Origin: Nemertoderma westbladi
Taxonomy: Eukaryota > Xenacoelomorpha > Nemertodermatida > Nemertodermatidae
Direction of reading: 5' to 3'
Assembly: GCA_032718475.1 (NCBI GenBank)
Contig: JAUCBJ010005184.1
Location: forward strand, 1-21,213
Length of the DNA stretch: 21,213 bases
The notes below the pieces were generated by a model. The model was not told the DNA's origin and ran no database searches. It worked only from the letters and a program-made list of their open reading frames with translations. Shown piece by piece: positions 1 to 14,269 of the stretch. The position numbers and the translations under genes are program-made. The stretch's first letter is position 1. Every line of letters begins with the position of its first letter.

Positions 1-2860
1 GGACACATGGGACCATGAACCTAGAATATACATGGGTTATAGGTAGCATGGGGATGGGGACACATGGGGCCATGAACCTAGAATATACATGGGTTATAGG
101 TAGCATGGGGACACATGGGGCCATGAACCTAGAATATACATGGGTTATAGGTAGCATGGGGACACATGGGGCCATGAACCTAGAATATACATGGGTTATA
201 GGTAGCATAGGGGCACATGGGGCCATGAACCTAGAATATACATGGGTTATAGGTAGCATGGGGACACATGGGGCCATGAACCTAGAATATACATGGGTTA
301 TAGGTAGCATAGGGGACACATGGGGCCATGAACCTAGAATATACATGGGTTATAGGTAGCATGGGGCCACATGGGGCCATGAACCTAGAATATACATGGG
401 TTATAGGTAGCATGGGGACACATGGGGCCATGAACCTAGAATATACATGGGTTATAGGTAGCATGGGGACACATGGGACCATGAACCTAGAATATACATG
501 GGTTATAGGTAGCATGGGGACACATGGGGCCATGAACCTAGAATATACATGGGTTATAGGTAGCATGGGGACACATGGGGTCATGAACCTAGAATATACA
601 TGGGTTATAGGTAGCATGGGGACACATGGGGCCATGAACCTAGAATATACATGGGTTATAGGTAGCATGGGGACACATGGGGCCATGAACCTAGAATATA
701 CATGGGTTATAGGTAGCATGGGGACACATGGGGCCATGAACCTAGAATATACATGGGTTATAGGTAGCATAGGGGACACATGGGGCCATGAACCTAGAAT
801 ATACATGGGTTATAGGTAGCATGGGGACACATGGGGCCATGAACCTAGAATATACATGGGTTATAGGTAGCATGGGGACACATGGGGCCATGAACCTAGA
901 ATATACATGGGTTATAGGTAGCATAGGGCCACATGGGGCCATGAACCTAGAATATACATGGGTTATAGGTAGCATGGGGACACATGGGGCCATGAACCTA
1001 GAATATACATGGGTTATAGGTAGCATGGGGACACATGGGGCCATGAACCTAGAATATACATGGGTTATAGGTAGCATGGGGACACATGGGGCCATGAACC
1101 TAGAATATACATGGGTTATAGGTAGCATGGGGACACATGGGGCCATGAACCTAGAATATACATGGGTTATAGGTAGCATGGGGACACATGGGGCCATGAA
1201 CCTAGAATATACATGGGTTATAGGTAGCATGGGGACACATGGGGCCATGAACCTAGAATATACATGGGTTATAGGTAGCATGGGGACACATGGGGCCATG
1301 AACCTAGAATATACATGGGTTATAGGTAGCATGGGGACACATGGGGCCATGAACCTCAGAATATACATGGGTTATAGGTAGCATGGGGACACATGGGGCC
1401 ATGAACCTAGAATATACATGGGTTATAGGTAGCATGGGGACACATGGGGCCATGAACCTAGAATATACATGGGTTATAGGTAGCATGGGGACACATGGGG
1501 CCATGAACCTAGAATATACATGGGTTATAGGTAGCATGGGGACACATGGGGCCATGAACCTAGAATATACATGGGTTATAGGTAGCATGGGGACACATGG
1601 GGCCATGAACCTCAGAATATACATGGGTTATAGGTAGCATGGGGACACATGGGGCCATGAACCTAGAATATACATGGGTTATAGGTAGCATGGGGACACA
1701 TGGGGCCATGAACCTAGAATATACATGGGTTATAGGTAGCATGGGGACACATGGGGCCATGAACCTAGAATATACATGGGTTATAGGTAGCATGGGGACA
1801 CATGGGGCCATGAACCTAGAATATACATGGGTTATAGGTAGCATGGGGACACATGGGGCCATGAACCTAGAATATACATGGGTTATAGGTAGCATGGGGA
1901 CACATGGGGCCATGAACCTAGAATATACATGGGTTATAGGTAGCATAGGGGACACATGGGGCCATGAACCTAGAATATACATGGGTTATAGGTAGCATGG
2001 GGACACATGGGGCCATGAACCTAGAATATACATGGGTTATAGGTAGCATGGGGACACATGGGGCCATGAACCTAGAATATACATGGGTTATAGGTAGCAT
2101 GGGGACACATGGGGCCATGAACCTAGAATATACATGGGTTATAGGTAGCATGGGGACACATGGGGCCATGAACCTAGAATATACATGGGTTATAGGTAGC
2201 ATGGGGACACATGGGGCCATGAACCTAGAATATACATGGGTTATAGGTAGCATGGGGACACATGGGGCCATGAACCTAGAATATACATGGGTTATAGGTA
2301 GCATGGGGACACATGGGGCCATGAACCTAGAATATACATGGGTTATAGGTAGCATGGGGACACATGGGGCCATGAACCTAGAATATACATGGGTTATAGG
2401 TAGCATGGGGACACATGGGGCCATGAACCTAGAATATACATGGGTTATAGGTAGCATGGGGACACATGGGGCCATGAACCTAGAATATACATGGGTTATA
2501 GGTAGCATGGGGACACATGGGGCCATGAACCTAGAATATACATGGGTTATAGGTAGCATGGGGACACATGGGGCCATGAACCTAGAATATACATGGGTTA
2601 TAGGTAGCATAGGGGACACATGGGGCCATGAACCTAGAATATACATGGGTTATAGGTAGCATGGGGACACATGGGGCCATGAACCTAGAATATACATGGG
2701 TTATAGGTAGCATGGGGACACATGGGGCCATGAACCTAGAATATACATGGGTTATAGGTAGCATGGGGACACATGGGGCCATGAACCTAGAATATACATG
2801 GGTTATAGGTAGCATGGGGACACATGGGGCCATGAACCTAGAATATACATGGGTTATAGG
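1..2860. repeat. Homogenized left block of the minisatellite
   Basis: About 56 consecutive units are almost identical to the consensus. Visible differences are rare: a few G/A or C/A changes and an extra G after GCATA (near 311, 771, 1947 and 2611). An extra C in AACCTCAGAATAT occurs near 1357 and 1613. Each extra base makes a 52-bp unit. No CpG is visible in this block. The contrast with the variegated right part suggests recent expansion or gene-conversion-like homogenization at this side. Confidence 0.9.
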
Positions 2861-2965
2861 TAGCATGGGGGCACATGGGGCCATGAACCTCAAATATACA
2901 TGGGTTATAGGTAGCATGGGGACACATGGGGCCATGAACCTAAATATACATGGGTTATAGGTAGC

Positions 2966-3985
2966 ATGGGGACACATGGGGCCATGAACCTAGAATATAC
3001 ATGGGTTATAGGTAGCATGGGGGCACATGGGGCCATGAACCTCAAATATACATGTGTTATAGGTAGCATGGGGACACATGGGCCATGAACCTCAAATATA
3101 CATGGGTTATAGGTAGCATAGGGGCACATGGAGCCATGAACCTAGAATATACATGGGTTATAGGTATCATGGGGACACATGGGGCCATGAACCTAGAATA
3201 TACATGGGTTATAGGTAGCATAGGACACATGGGGCCATGAACCTAGAATATACATGGGTTATAGGTAGCATAGGGGCACATGGGGCCATGAACCTCAAAT
3301 ATACATGGGTTATAGGTAGCATGGGGGCACATGGGGCCATGAACCTCAAATATACATGTGTTATAGGTAGTATGGGGACACATGGGGCCATGAACCTCAA
3401 ATATACATGGGTTATAGGTAGCATAGGGGCACATGGAGCCATGAACCTAGAATATACATGGGTTATAGGTATCCTAGGGACACATGGGGCCATGAACCTA
3501 GAATATACATGGGTTATAGTTAGCATAGGGGCACACATGGGGCTATGAACCTAGAATATACATGGGTTATAGGTAGTATGGGGACACATGGGGCAATGAA
3601 CCTAGAATATAAATGGGTTATAGGTAGCATGGGGACACATGGGGCCATGAACCTAGAATATACATGGGTTATAGGTAGCATGGGGACACATGGGGCCATG
3701 AACCTAGAATATACATGGGTTATAGTTAGCATAGGGGCACATGAGGCCATGAACCTAGAATATACATGGGTTATAGGTAGCATGGGGACACATGGGACCA
3801 TGAACCTAGAATATACATGGGTTATAGGTAGCATAAGGACACATGGGGCCATGAACCTAGAATATATATCGGTTATAGGTAGCATGGGGACACATGGGGC
3901 CATGAATCTAGAATATATATCGGTTATAGGTAGCATGGGGAGACACCCGGGGCCATGAATCTAGAATATACATGGGTTATAGGTA
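2966..3985. repeat. Higher-order block copy 1 (period 1,328 bp)
   Basis: This stretch of about 20 units matches 4294-5313 at a constant offset of 1,328 bp (26 units plus 2 bases). The match carries over a distinctive order of variants: CTCAAA units, the GTGTTATAG unit, the 49-bp unit GCATAGGACACATGG, the CCTAGGGAC unit, the GCACACATGGGGC unit and the 53-bp AGACACCCGG unit. The translations of both strands coincide in the two copies. The match stops at 2965/4293 on the left (C versus T) and at 3986/5314 on the right (A versus T). Confidence 0.88.
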
Positions 3986-4293
3986 ACATAGGGACACATG
4001 GGGCAATGAACCTAGAATATACATGGGTTATAGGTAGTATGGGGACACATGGGGCAATGAACCTAGAATATACATGGGTTATAGGTAACATAGGGACACA
4101 TGGGGCAATGAACCTAGAATATATATCGGTTATAGGTATCATGGGGACACATGGGGCCATGAACCTAGAATATACATGGGTTATAGGTATCATGGGGACA
4201 CATGGGGCCATGAACCTCAAATATACATGGGTTATAGGTAGCATGGGGACACATGGGGCCATGAACCTAGAATATACATGGGTTATAGGTAGT

Positions 4294-5313
4294 ATGGGGA
4301 CACATGGGGCCATGAACCTAGAATATACATGGGTTATAGGTAGCATGGGGGCACATGGGGCCATGAACCTCAAATATACATGTGTTATAGGTAGCATGGG
4401 GACACATGGGCCATGAACCTCAAATATACATGGGTTATAGGTAGCATAGGGGCACATGGAGCCATGAACCTAGAATATACATGGGTTATAGGTATCATGG
4501 GGACACATGGGGCCATGAACCTAGAATATACATGGGTTATAGGTAGCATAGGACACATGGGGCCATGAACCTAGAATATACATGGGTTATAGGTAGCATA
4601 GGGGCACATGGGGCCATGAACCTCAAATATACATGGGTTATAGGTAGCATGGGGGCACATGGGGCCATGAACCTCAAATATACATGTGTTATAGGTAGTA
4701 TGGGGACACATGGGGCCATGAACCTCAAATATACATGGGTTATAGGTAGCATAGGGGCACATGGAGCCATGAACCTAGAATATACATGGGTTATAGGTAT
4801 CCTAGGGACACATGGGGCCATGAACCTAGAATATACATGGGTTATAGTTAGCATAGGGGCACACATGGGGCTATGAACCTAGAATATACATGGGTTATAG
4901 GTAGTATGGGGACACATGGGGCAATGAACCTAGAATATAAATGGGTTATAGGTAGCATGGGGACACATGGGGCCATGAACCTAGAATATACATGGGTTAT
5001 AGGTAGCATGGGGACACATGGGGCCATGAACCTAGAATATACATGGGTTATAGTTAGCATAGGGGCACATGAGGCCATGAACCTAGAATATACATGGGTT
5101 ATAGGTAGCATGGGGACACATGGGACCATGAACCTAGAATATACATGGGTTATAGGTAGCATAAGGACACATGGGGCCATGAACCTAGAATATATATCGG
5201 TTATAGGTAGCATGGGGACACATGGGGCCATGAATCTAGAATATATATCGGTTATAGGTAGCATGGGGAGACACCCGGGGCCATGAATCTAGAATATACA
5301 TGGGTTATAGGTA
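4294..5313. repeat. Higher-order block copy 2 (period 1,328 bp)
   Basis: This is the second copy of the block at 2966-3985, identical as far as I can compare by eye. From 5314 the sequence jumps back to a position equivalent to about 4190 (offset 1,124 bp). A third, partial round therefore begins, and in it one 49-bp unit has been lost, which changes the offset to 1,074 bp by 5,947. The jump is the expected trace of unequal exchange or replication template switching. Confidence 0.85.
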
Positions 5314-6201
5314 TCATGGGGACACATGGGGCCATGAACCTCAAATATACATGGGTTATAGGTAGCATGGGGACACATGGGGCCATGAACCTAGAATATA
5401 CATGGGTTATAGGTAGTATGGGGACACATGGGGCCATGAACCTAGAATATACATGGGTTATAGGTAGCATGGGGGCACATGGGGCCATGAACCTCAAATA
5501 TACATGTGTTATAGGTAGCATGGGGACACATGGGCCATGAACCTCAAATATACATGGGTTATAGGTAGCATAGGGGCACATGGAGCCATGAACCTAGAAT
5601 ATACATGGGTTATAGGTATCATGGGGACACATGGGGCCATGAACCTAGAATATACATGGGTTATAGGTAGCATAGGGGCACATGGGGCCATGAACCTCAA
5701 ATATACATGGGTTATAGGTAGCATGGGGGCACATGGGGCCATGAACCTCAAATATACATGTGTTATAGGTAGTATGGGGACACATGGGGCCATGAACCTC
5801 AAATATACATGGGTTATAGGTAGCATAGGGGCACATGGAGCCATGAACCTAGAATATACATGGGTTATAGGTATCCTAGGGACACATGGGGCCATGAACC
5901 TAGAATATACATGGGTTATAGTTAGCATAGGGGCACACATGGGGCTATGAACCTAGAATATACATGGGTTATAGGTAGTATGGGGACACATGGGGCAATG
6001 AACCTAGAATATAAATGGGTTATAGGTAGCATGGGGACACATGGGGCCATGAACCTAGAATATACATGGGTTATAGGTAGCATGGGGACACATGGGGCCA
6101 TGAACCTAGAATATACATGGGTTATAGTTAGCATAGGGGCACATGGGGCCATGAACCTCAAATATACATGGGTTATAGGTAGCATGGGGGCACATGGGGC
6201 C

Positions 6202-6456
6202 ATGAACCTCAAATATACATGTGTTATAGGTAGTATGGGGACACATGGGGCCATGAACCTCAAATATACATGTGTTATAGGTAGTATGGGGACACATGGG
6301 GCCATGAACCTCAAATATACATGTGTTATAGGTAGTATGGGGACACATGGGGCCATGAACCTCAAATATACATGTGTTATAGGTAGTATGGGGACACATG
6401 GGGCCATGAACCTCAAATATACATGTGTTATAGGTAGTATGGGGACACATGGGGCC
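6202..6456. repeat. Five consecutive copies of one variant unit
   Basis: Five adjacent units share the same combination of changes: CTCAAATAT, CATGTGTTAT and GTAGTATGGGG (plus-frame reading MNLKYTCVIGSMGTHGA). Elsewhere this combination is seen only singly, inside the higher-order block. It therefore looks like a recent single-unit amplification. Confidence 0.9.
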
Positions 6457-9400
6457 ATGAACCTCAAATATACATGGGTTATAGGTAGCATAGGGGCACA
6501 TGGAGCCATGAACCTAGAATATACATGGGTTATAGGTATCCTAGGGACACATGGGGCCATGAACCTAGAATATACATGGGTTATAGGTAGCATAGGGGCA
6601 CATGGGGCCATGAACCTCAAATATACATGGGTTATAGGTAGCATGGGGGCACATGGGGCCATGAACCTCAAATATACATGTGTTATAGGTAGTATGGGGA
6701 CACATGGGGCCATGAACCTCAAATATACATGGGTTATAGGTAGCATAGGGGCACATGGAGCCATGAACCTAGAATATACATGGGTTATAGGTATCCTAGG
6801 GACACATGGGGCCATGAACCTAGAATATACATGGGTTATAGTTAGCATAGGGGCACACATGGGGCTATGAACCTAGAATATACATGGGTTATAGGTAGTA
6901 TGGGGACACATGGGGCAATGAACCTAGAATATAAATGGGTTATAGGTAGCATGGGGACACATGGGGCCATGAACCTAGAATATACATGGGTTATAGGTAG
7001 CATGGGGACACATGGGGCCATGAACCTAGAATATACATGGGTTATAGTTAGCATAGGGGCACATGAGGCCATGAACCTAGAATATACATGGGTTATAGGT
7101 AGCATGGGGACACATGGGACCATGAACCTAGAATATACATGGGTTATAGGTAGCATAAGGACACATGGGGCCATGAACCTAGAATATATATCGGTTATAG
7201 GTAGCATGGGGACACATGGGGCCATGAATCTAGAATATATATCGGTTATAGGTAGCATGGGGAGACACCCGGGGCCATGAATCTAGAATATACATGGGTT
7301 ATAGGTAACATAGGGACACATGGGGCAATGAACCTAGAATATACATGGGTTATAGGTAGTATGGGGACACATGGGGCAATGAACCTAGAATATACATGGG
7401 TTATAGGTAATATAGGGACACATGGGGCAATGAACCTAGAATATATATCGGTTATAGGTATCATGGGGACACATGAGGCCATGAACCTAGAATATACATG
7501 GGTTATAGGTAGCATGGGGACACATGGGACCATGAACCTAGAATATACATGGGTTATAGGTAGCATAAGGACACATGGGGCCATGAACCTAGAATATATA
7601 TCGGTTATAGGTAGCATGGGGACACATGGGGCCATGAATCTAGAATATATATCGGTTATAGGTAGCATGGGGAGACACCCGGGGCCATGAATCTAGAATA
7701 TACATGGGTTATAGGTAACATAGGGACACATGGGGAAATGAACCTAGAATATACATGGGTTATAGGTAGTATGGGGACACATGGGGCCATGAACCTAGAA
7801 TATACATGGGTTATAGGTAGCATGGGGACACATGGGGCCATGAACCTAGAATATACATGGGTTATAGTTAGCATGGGGACACATGGGGCCATGAACCTAG
7901 AATATACATGGGTTATAGGTAGCATGGGGACACATGGGGCCATGAACCTAGAATATACATGGGTTATAGTTAGCATAGGGGCACATGAGGCCATGAACCT
8001 AGAATATACATGGGTTATAGGTAGCATGGGGACACATGGGACCATGAACCTAGAATATACATGGGTTATAGGTAGCATAAGGACACATGGGGCCATGAAC
8101 CTAGAATATATATCGGTTATAGGTATCATGGGGACACATGGGGCCATGAACCTCAAATATACATGGGTTATAGGTAGCATGGGGACACATGGGGCCATGA
8201 ACCTAGAATATACATGGGTTATAGGTAGTATGGGGACACATGGGGCCATGAACCTAGAATATACATGGGTTATAGGTATCATGGGGACACATGGGGCCAT
8301 GAACCTAGAATATACATGGGTTATAGGTAGTATGGGGACACATGGGGCCATGAACCTTGAATATACATGGGTTATAGGTAGCATGGGGACACATGGGGCC
8401 ATGAACCTAGAATATACATGGGTTATAGGTATCATGGGGACACATGGGGCCATGAACCTAGAATATACATGGGTTATAGGTAGTATGGGGACACATGGGG
8501 CCATGAACCTAGAATATACATGGATTATAGGTAGCATGGGGACACATGGGGCCATGAACCTAGAATATATATCGGTTATAGGTAGCATGGGGACACATGG
8601 GGCCATGAACCTAGAATATATATCGGTTATAGGTAGCATGGGGACACATGGGGCCATGAACCTAGAATATACATGGATTATAGGTAGCATGGGGACACAT
8701 GGGGCCATGAACCTAGAATATATATCGGTTATAGGTAGCATGGGGACACATGGGGCCATGAACCTAGAATATATATCGGTTATAGGTAGCATGGGGACAC
8801 ATGGGGCCATGAACCTAGAATATACATGGATTATAGGTAGCATGGGGACACATGGGGCCATGAACCTAGAATATATATCGGTTATAGGTAGCATGGGGAC
8901 ACATGGGACCATGAACCTAGAATATACATGGATTATAGGTAGCATGGGGACACATGGGGCCATGAACCTAGAATATATATCGGTTATAGGTAGCATGGGG
9001 GCACATGGGGCCATGAATCTAGAATATACATGGGTTATAGGTAGTATGGGGACACATGGGGCCATGAACCTAGAATATACATGGATTATAGGTAGCATGG
9101 GGACACATGGGGCCATGAACCTAGAATATATATCGGTTATAGGTAGCATGGGGACACATGGGGTAATGAACCTAGAATATACATGGGTTATAGGTAGCAT
9201 GGGGACACATGGGGCCATGAACCTAGAATATACATGGGTTATAGGTAGCATGGGGACACATGGGGCCATGAACCTAGAATATACATGGGTTATAGGTAGC
9301 ATGGGGACACATGGGGCCATGAACCTAGAATATACATGGATTATAGGTAGCATGGGGACACATGGGGCCATGAACCTAGAATATACATGGGTTATAGGTA

Positions 9401-12400
9401 GCATAGGGCCACAAGGGGCCATGAACCTAGAATATATATCGGTTATAGGTAGCATGGGGACACATGGGACCATGAACCTAGAATATACATGGATTATAGG
9501 TAGCATGGGGACACATGGGGCCATGAACCTAGAATATACATGGATTATAGGTAGCATGGGGACACATGGGGCCATGAACCTAGAATATATATCGGTTATA
9601 GGTAGCATGGGGACACATGGGGCCATGAACCTAGAATATACATGGATTATAGGTAGCGTGTGGACACATGGGGCCATGAACCTAGAATATATATCGGTTA
9701 TAGGTAGCATAGGACACATGGGGCCATGAACCTAGAATATATATCGGTTATAGGTAGCATAGGACACATGGGGCCATGAACCTAGAATATACATGGATTA
9801 TAGGTAGCATAGGGCCACAAGGGGCCATGAACCTAGAATAAACATGGGTTATAGGTAGCATGGGGACACATGGGACCATGAACCTAGAATATACATGGAT
9901 TATAGGTAGCATGGGGACACATGGGGCCATGAACCTAGAATATACATGGATTATAGGTAGCATGGGGACACATGGGGCCCTGAACCTAGAATATATATCG
10001 GTTATAGGTAGCATGGGGACACATGGGACCATGAATCTAGAATATACAAGGATTATAGGTAGCATGGGGACACATGGGACCATGAATCTAGAATATACAT
10101 GGATTATAGGTAGCATGGGGACACATGGGGCCATGAACCTAGAATATATATCGGTTATAGGTAGCATGGGGACACATGGGGCCATGAACCTAGAATATAC
10201 ATGGATTATAGGTAGCATGGGGACACATGGGGCCATGAACCTAGAATATACATGGATTATAGGTAGCATGGGGACACATGGGGCCATGAACCTAGAATAT
10301 ACATGGATTATAGGTAGCATGGGGACACATGGGGCCATGAACCTAGAATATATATCGGTTATAGGTAGCATGGGGGCACATGGGGCCATGAATCTAGAAT
10401 ATACATGGGTTATAGGTATCATGGGGACACATGGGGCCATGAACCTAGAATATACATGGGTTATAGGTAGCATGGGGACACATGGGGTCATGAACCTAGA
10501 ATATACATGGGTTATAGGTAGCATGGGGACACATGGGGCCATGAACCTAGAATATATATCGGTTATAGGTAGCATGGGGACACATGGGTCCATGAACCTA
10601 GAATATATATCGGTTATAGGTATCATGGGGACACATGGGGCCATGAACCTAGAATATATATCGGTTATAGGTAGCATGGGGACACATGGGACCATGAACC
10701 TAGAATATACATGGATTATAGGTAGCATGGGGACACATGGGGCCATGAACCTAGAATATATATCGGTTATAGGTAGCATGGGGGCACATGGGGCCATGAA
10801 TCTAGAATATACATGGGTTATAGGTATCATGGGGACACATGGGGCCATGAACCTAGAATATACATGGGTTATAGGTAGTATGGGGACACATGGGGCCATG
10901 AACCTAGAATATACATGGATTATAGGTAGCATGGGGACACATGGGGCCATGAACCTAGAATATATATCGGTTATAGGTAGCATGGGGACACATGGGGCCA
11001 TGAACCTAGAATATATATCGGTTATAGGTAGCATGGGGGCACATGGGGCCATGAATCTAGAATATACATGGGTTATAGGTATCATGGGGACACATGGGGC
11101 CATGAACCTAGAATATACATGGGTTATAGGTAGTATGGGGACACATGGGGCCATGAACCTAGAATATACATGGATTATAGGTAGCATGGGGACACATGGG
11201 GCCATGAACCTAGAATATATATCGGTTATAGGTAGCATGGGGAGACATGGGGCCATGAACCTAGAATATATATCGGTTATAGGTAGCATGGGGACACATG
11301 GGGCCATGAATCTAGAATATATATCGGTTATAGGTAGCATGGGGAGACACCCGGGGCCATGAATCTAGAATATACATGGGTTATAGGTAACATAGGGACA
11401 CCTGGGGCAATGAACCTAGAATATAAATGGGTTATAGGTAGCATGGGGACACATGGGGCCATGAACCTAGAATATACATGGGTTATAGGTAGCATGGGGA
11501 CACATGGGGCCATGAACATAGAATATACATGGGTTATAGTTAGCATAGGGGCACATGGGGCCATGAACCTAGAATATATATCGGTTATAGGTAGCATGGG
11601 GGCACATGGGGCCATGAACCTAGAATATATATCGGTTATAGGTAGCATGGGGGCACATGGGGCCATGAATCTAGAATATACATGGGTTATAGGTATCATG
11701 GGGACACATGGGGCCATGAACCTAGAATATACATGGGTTATAGGTAGCATGGGGACACATGGAACCATGAACCTAGAATATATATCGGTTATAGGTAGCA
11801 TGGGGGCACATGGGGCCATGAATCTAGAATATACATGGGTTATAGGTATCATGGGGACACATGGGGCCATGAACCTAGAATATACATGGGTTATAGGTAG
11901 CATGGGGACACATGGGACCATGAACCTAGAATATACATGGGTTATAGGTAGCATAAGGACATATGGGGCCATGAACCTAGAATATATATCGGTTATAGGT
12001 AGCATGGGGACACATGGGGCCATGAATCTAGAATATATATCGGTTATAGGTAGCATGGGGAGACACCCGGGGCCATGAATCTAGAATATACATGGGTTAT
12101 AGGTAACATAGGGACACATGGGGCAATGAACCTAGAATATACATGGGTTATAGGTATCATGGGGACACATGGGGCCATGAACCTAGAATATACATGGGTT
12201 ATAGGTAGTATGGGGACACATGGGGCCATGAACCTAGAATATACATGGGTTATAGGTATCATGGGGACACATGGGGCCATGAACCTAGAATATATATCGG
12301 TTATAGGTAGCATGGGGGCACATGGGGCCATGAATCTAGAATATACATGGGTTATAGGTATCATGGGGACACATGGGGCCATGAACCTAGAATATACATG

Positions 12401-12790
12401 GGTTATAGGTAGCATGGGGACACATGGGACCATGAACCTAGAATATACATGGGTTATAGGTAGCATAAGGACATATGGGGCCATGAACCTAGAATATATA
12501 TCGGTTATAGGTAGCATGGGGACACATGGGGCCATGAATCTAGAATATATATCGGTTATAGGTAGCATGGGGAGACACCCGGGGCCATGAATCTAGAATA
12601 TACATGGGTTATAGGTAACATAGGGACACATGGGGCAATGAACCTAGAATATACATGGGTTATAGGTAGTATGGGGACACATGGGGCAATGAACCTAGAA
12701 TATACATGGGTTATAGGTAACATAGGGACACATGGGGCAATGAACCTAGAATATATATCGGTTATAGGTATCATGGGGACACATGGGGCC

Positions 12791-13198
12791 ATGAACCTAG
12801 AATATACATGGGTTATAGGTATCATGGGGACACATGGGGCCATGAACCTCAAATATACATGGGTTATAGGTAGTATGGGGACACATGGGGCCATGAACCT
12901 AGAATATACATGGGTTATAGGTATCATGGGGACACATGGGGCCATGAACCTAGAATATACATGGGTTATAGGTAGTATGGGGACACATGGGGCCATGAAC
13001 CTAGAATATACATGGGTTATAGGTATCATGGGGACACATGGGGCCATGAACCTAGAATATACATGGGTTATAGGTAGTATGGGGACACATGGGGCCATGA
13101 ACCTAGAATATACATGGGTTATAGGTATCATGGGGACACATGGGGCCATGAACCTAGAATATACATGGGTTATAGGTAGTATGGGGACACATGGGGCC
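12791..13198. repeat. 102-bp dimeric higher-order repeat
   Basis: Units with GGTATCATGG and units with GGTAG(C/T)ATGG alternate strictly for four dimers. In the plus frame this shows as VIGIM alternating with VIGSM. The period is thus two units here. Confidence 0.85.
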
Positions 13199-13555
13199 AT
13201 GAACCTTGAATATACATGGGTTATAGGTAGCATGGGGACACATGGGGCCATGAACCTAGAATATACATGGGTTATAGGTATCATGGGGGCACATGGGGCC
13301 ATGAACCTAGAATATACATGGGTTATAGGTAGTATGGGGACACATGGGGCCATGAACCTAGAATATACATGGATTATAGGTAGCATGGGGACACATGGGG
13401 CCATGAACCTAGAATATATATCGGTTATAGGTAGCATGGGGACACATGGGGCCATGAACCTAGAATATATATCGGTTATAGGTAGCATGGGGACACATGG
13501 GACCATGAACCTAGAATATACATGGATTATAGGTAGCATGGGGACACATGGGGCC

Positions 13556-14269
13556 ATGAACCTAGAATATATATCGGTTATAGGTAGCATGGGGGCACAT
13601 GGGGCCATGAATCTAGAATATACATTGGTTATAGGTATCATGGGGACACATGGGGCCATGAACCTAGAATATACATGGGTTATAGGTAGTATGGGGACAC
13701 ATGGGGCCATGAACCTAGAATATATATCGGTTATAGGTAGCATGGGGGCACATGGGGCCATGAATCTAGAATATACATGGGTTATAGGTATCATGGGGAC
13801 ACATGGGGCCATGAACCTAGAATATACATGGGTTATAGGTAGCATGGGGACACATGGGGCCATGAACCTAGAATATATATCGGTTATAGGTAGCATGGGG
13901 GCACATGGGGCCATGAATCTAGAATATACATGGGTTATAGGTATCATGGGGACACATGGGGCCATGAACCTAGAATATACATGGGTTATATGTAGCATGG
14001 GGGCACATGGGGCCATGAATCTAGAATATACATGGGTTATAGGTATCATGGGGACACATGGGGCCATGCACCTAGAATATACATGGGTTATAGGTAGCAT
14101 GGGGACACATGGGGCCATGAACCTAGAATATATATCGGTTATAGGTAGCATGGGGGCACATGGGGCCATGAATCTAGAATATACATGGGTTATAGGTATC
14201 ATGGGGACACATGGGGCCATGAACCTAGAATATACATGGGTTATAGGTAGTATGGGGACACATGGGGCC
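13556..14269. repeat. 153-bp trimeric higher-order repeat
   Basis: Fourteen units follow a three-unit order: a TATATCGG unit with GGGGGCAC, then a GGTATCATGG unit preceded by GAATCTAGAA, then a standard unit. Four rounds are recognisable, with two extra units inserted in the third round. The same trimer order recurs near 10,740-11,210 and 11,580-11,900, so it is an older cassette moved around the array. Confidence 0.82.

Larger units (their letters stand above)
3941..12582. repeat. Seven 53-bp marker units with AGACACCCGG
   Basis: The ten-base marker AGACACCCGG replaces ACACATGG and makes a 53-bp unit. It occurs at 3941, 5269, 7263, 7673, 11345, 12061 and 12573. In most copies it follows a fixed set of neighbours (a GGGACC unit, a GCATAAGGACA unit, then two TATATCGG units) and is followed by CCATGAATCTAG. 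It marks a multi-unit cassette copied at least seven times. The span given covers all seven sites; most units between them are ordinary. Confidence 0.88.
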
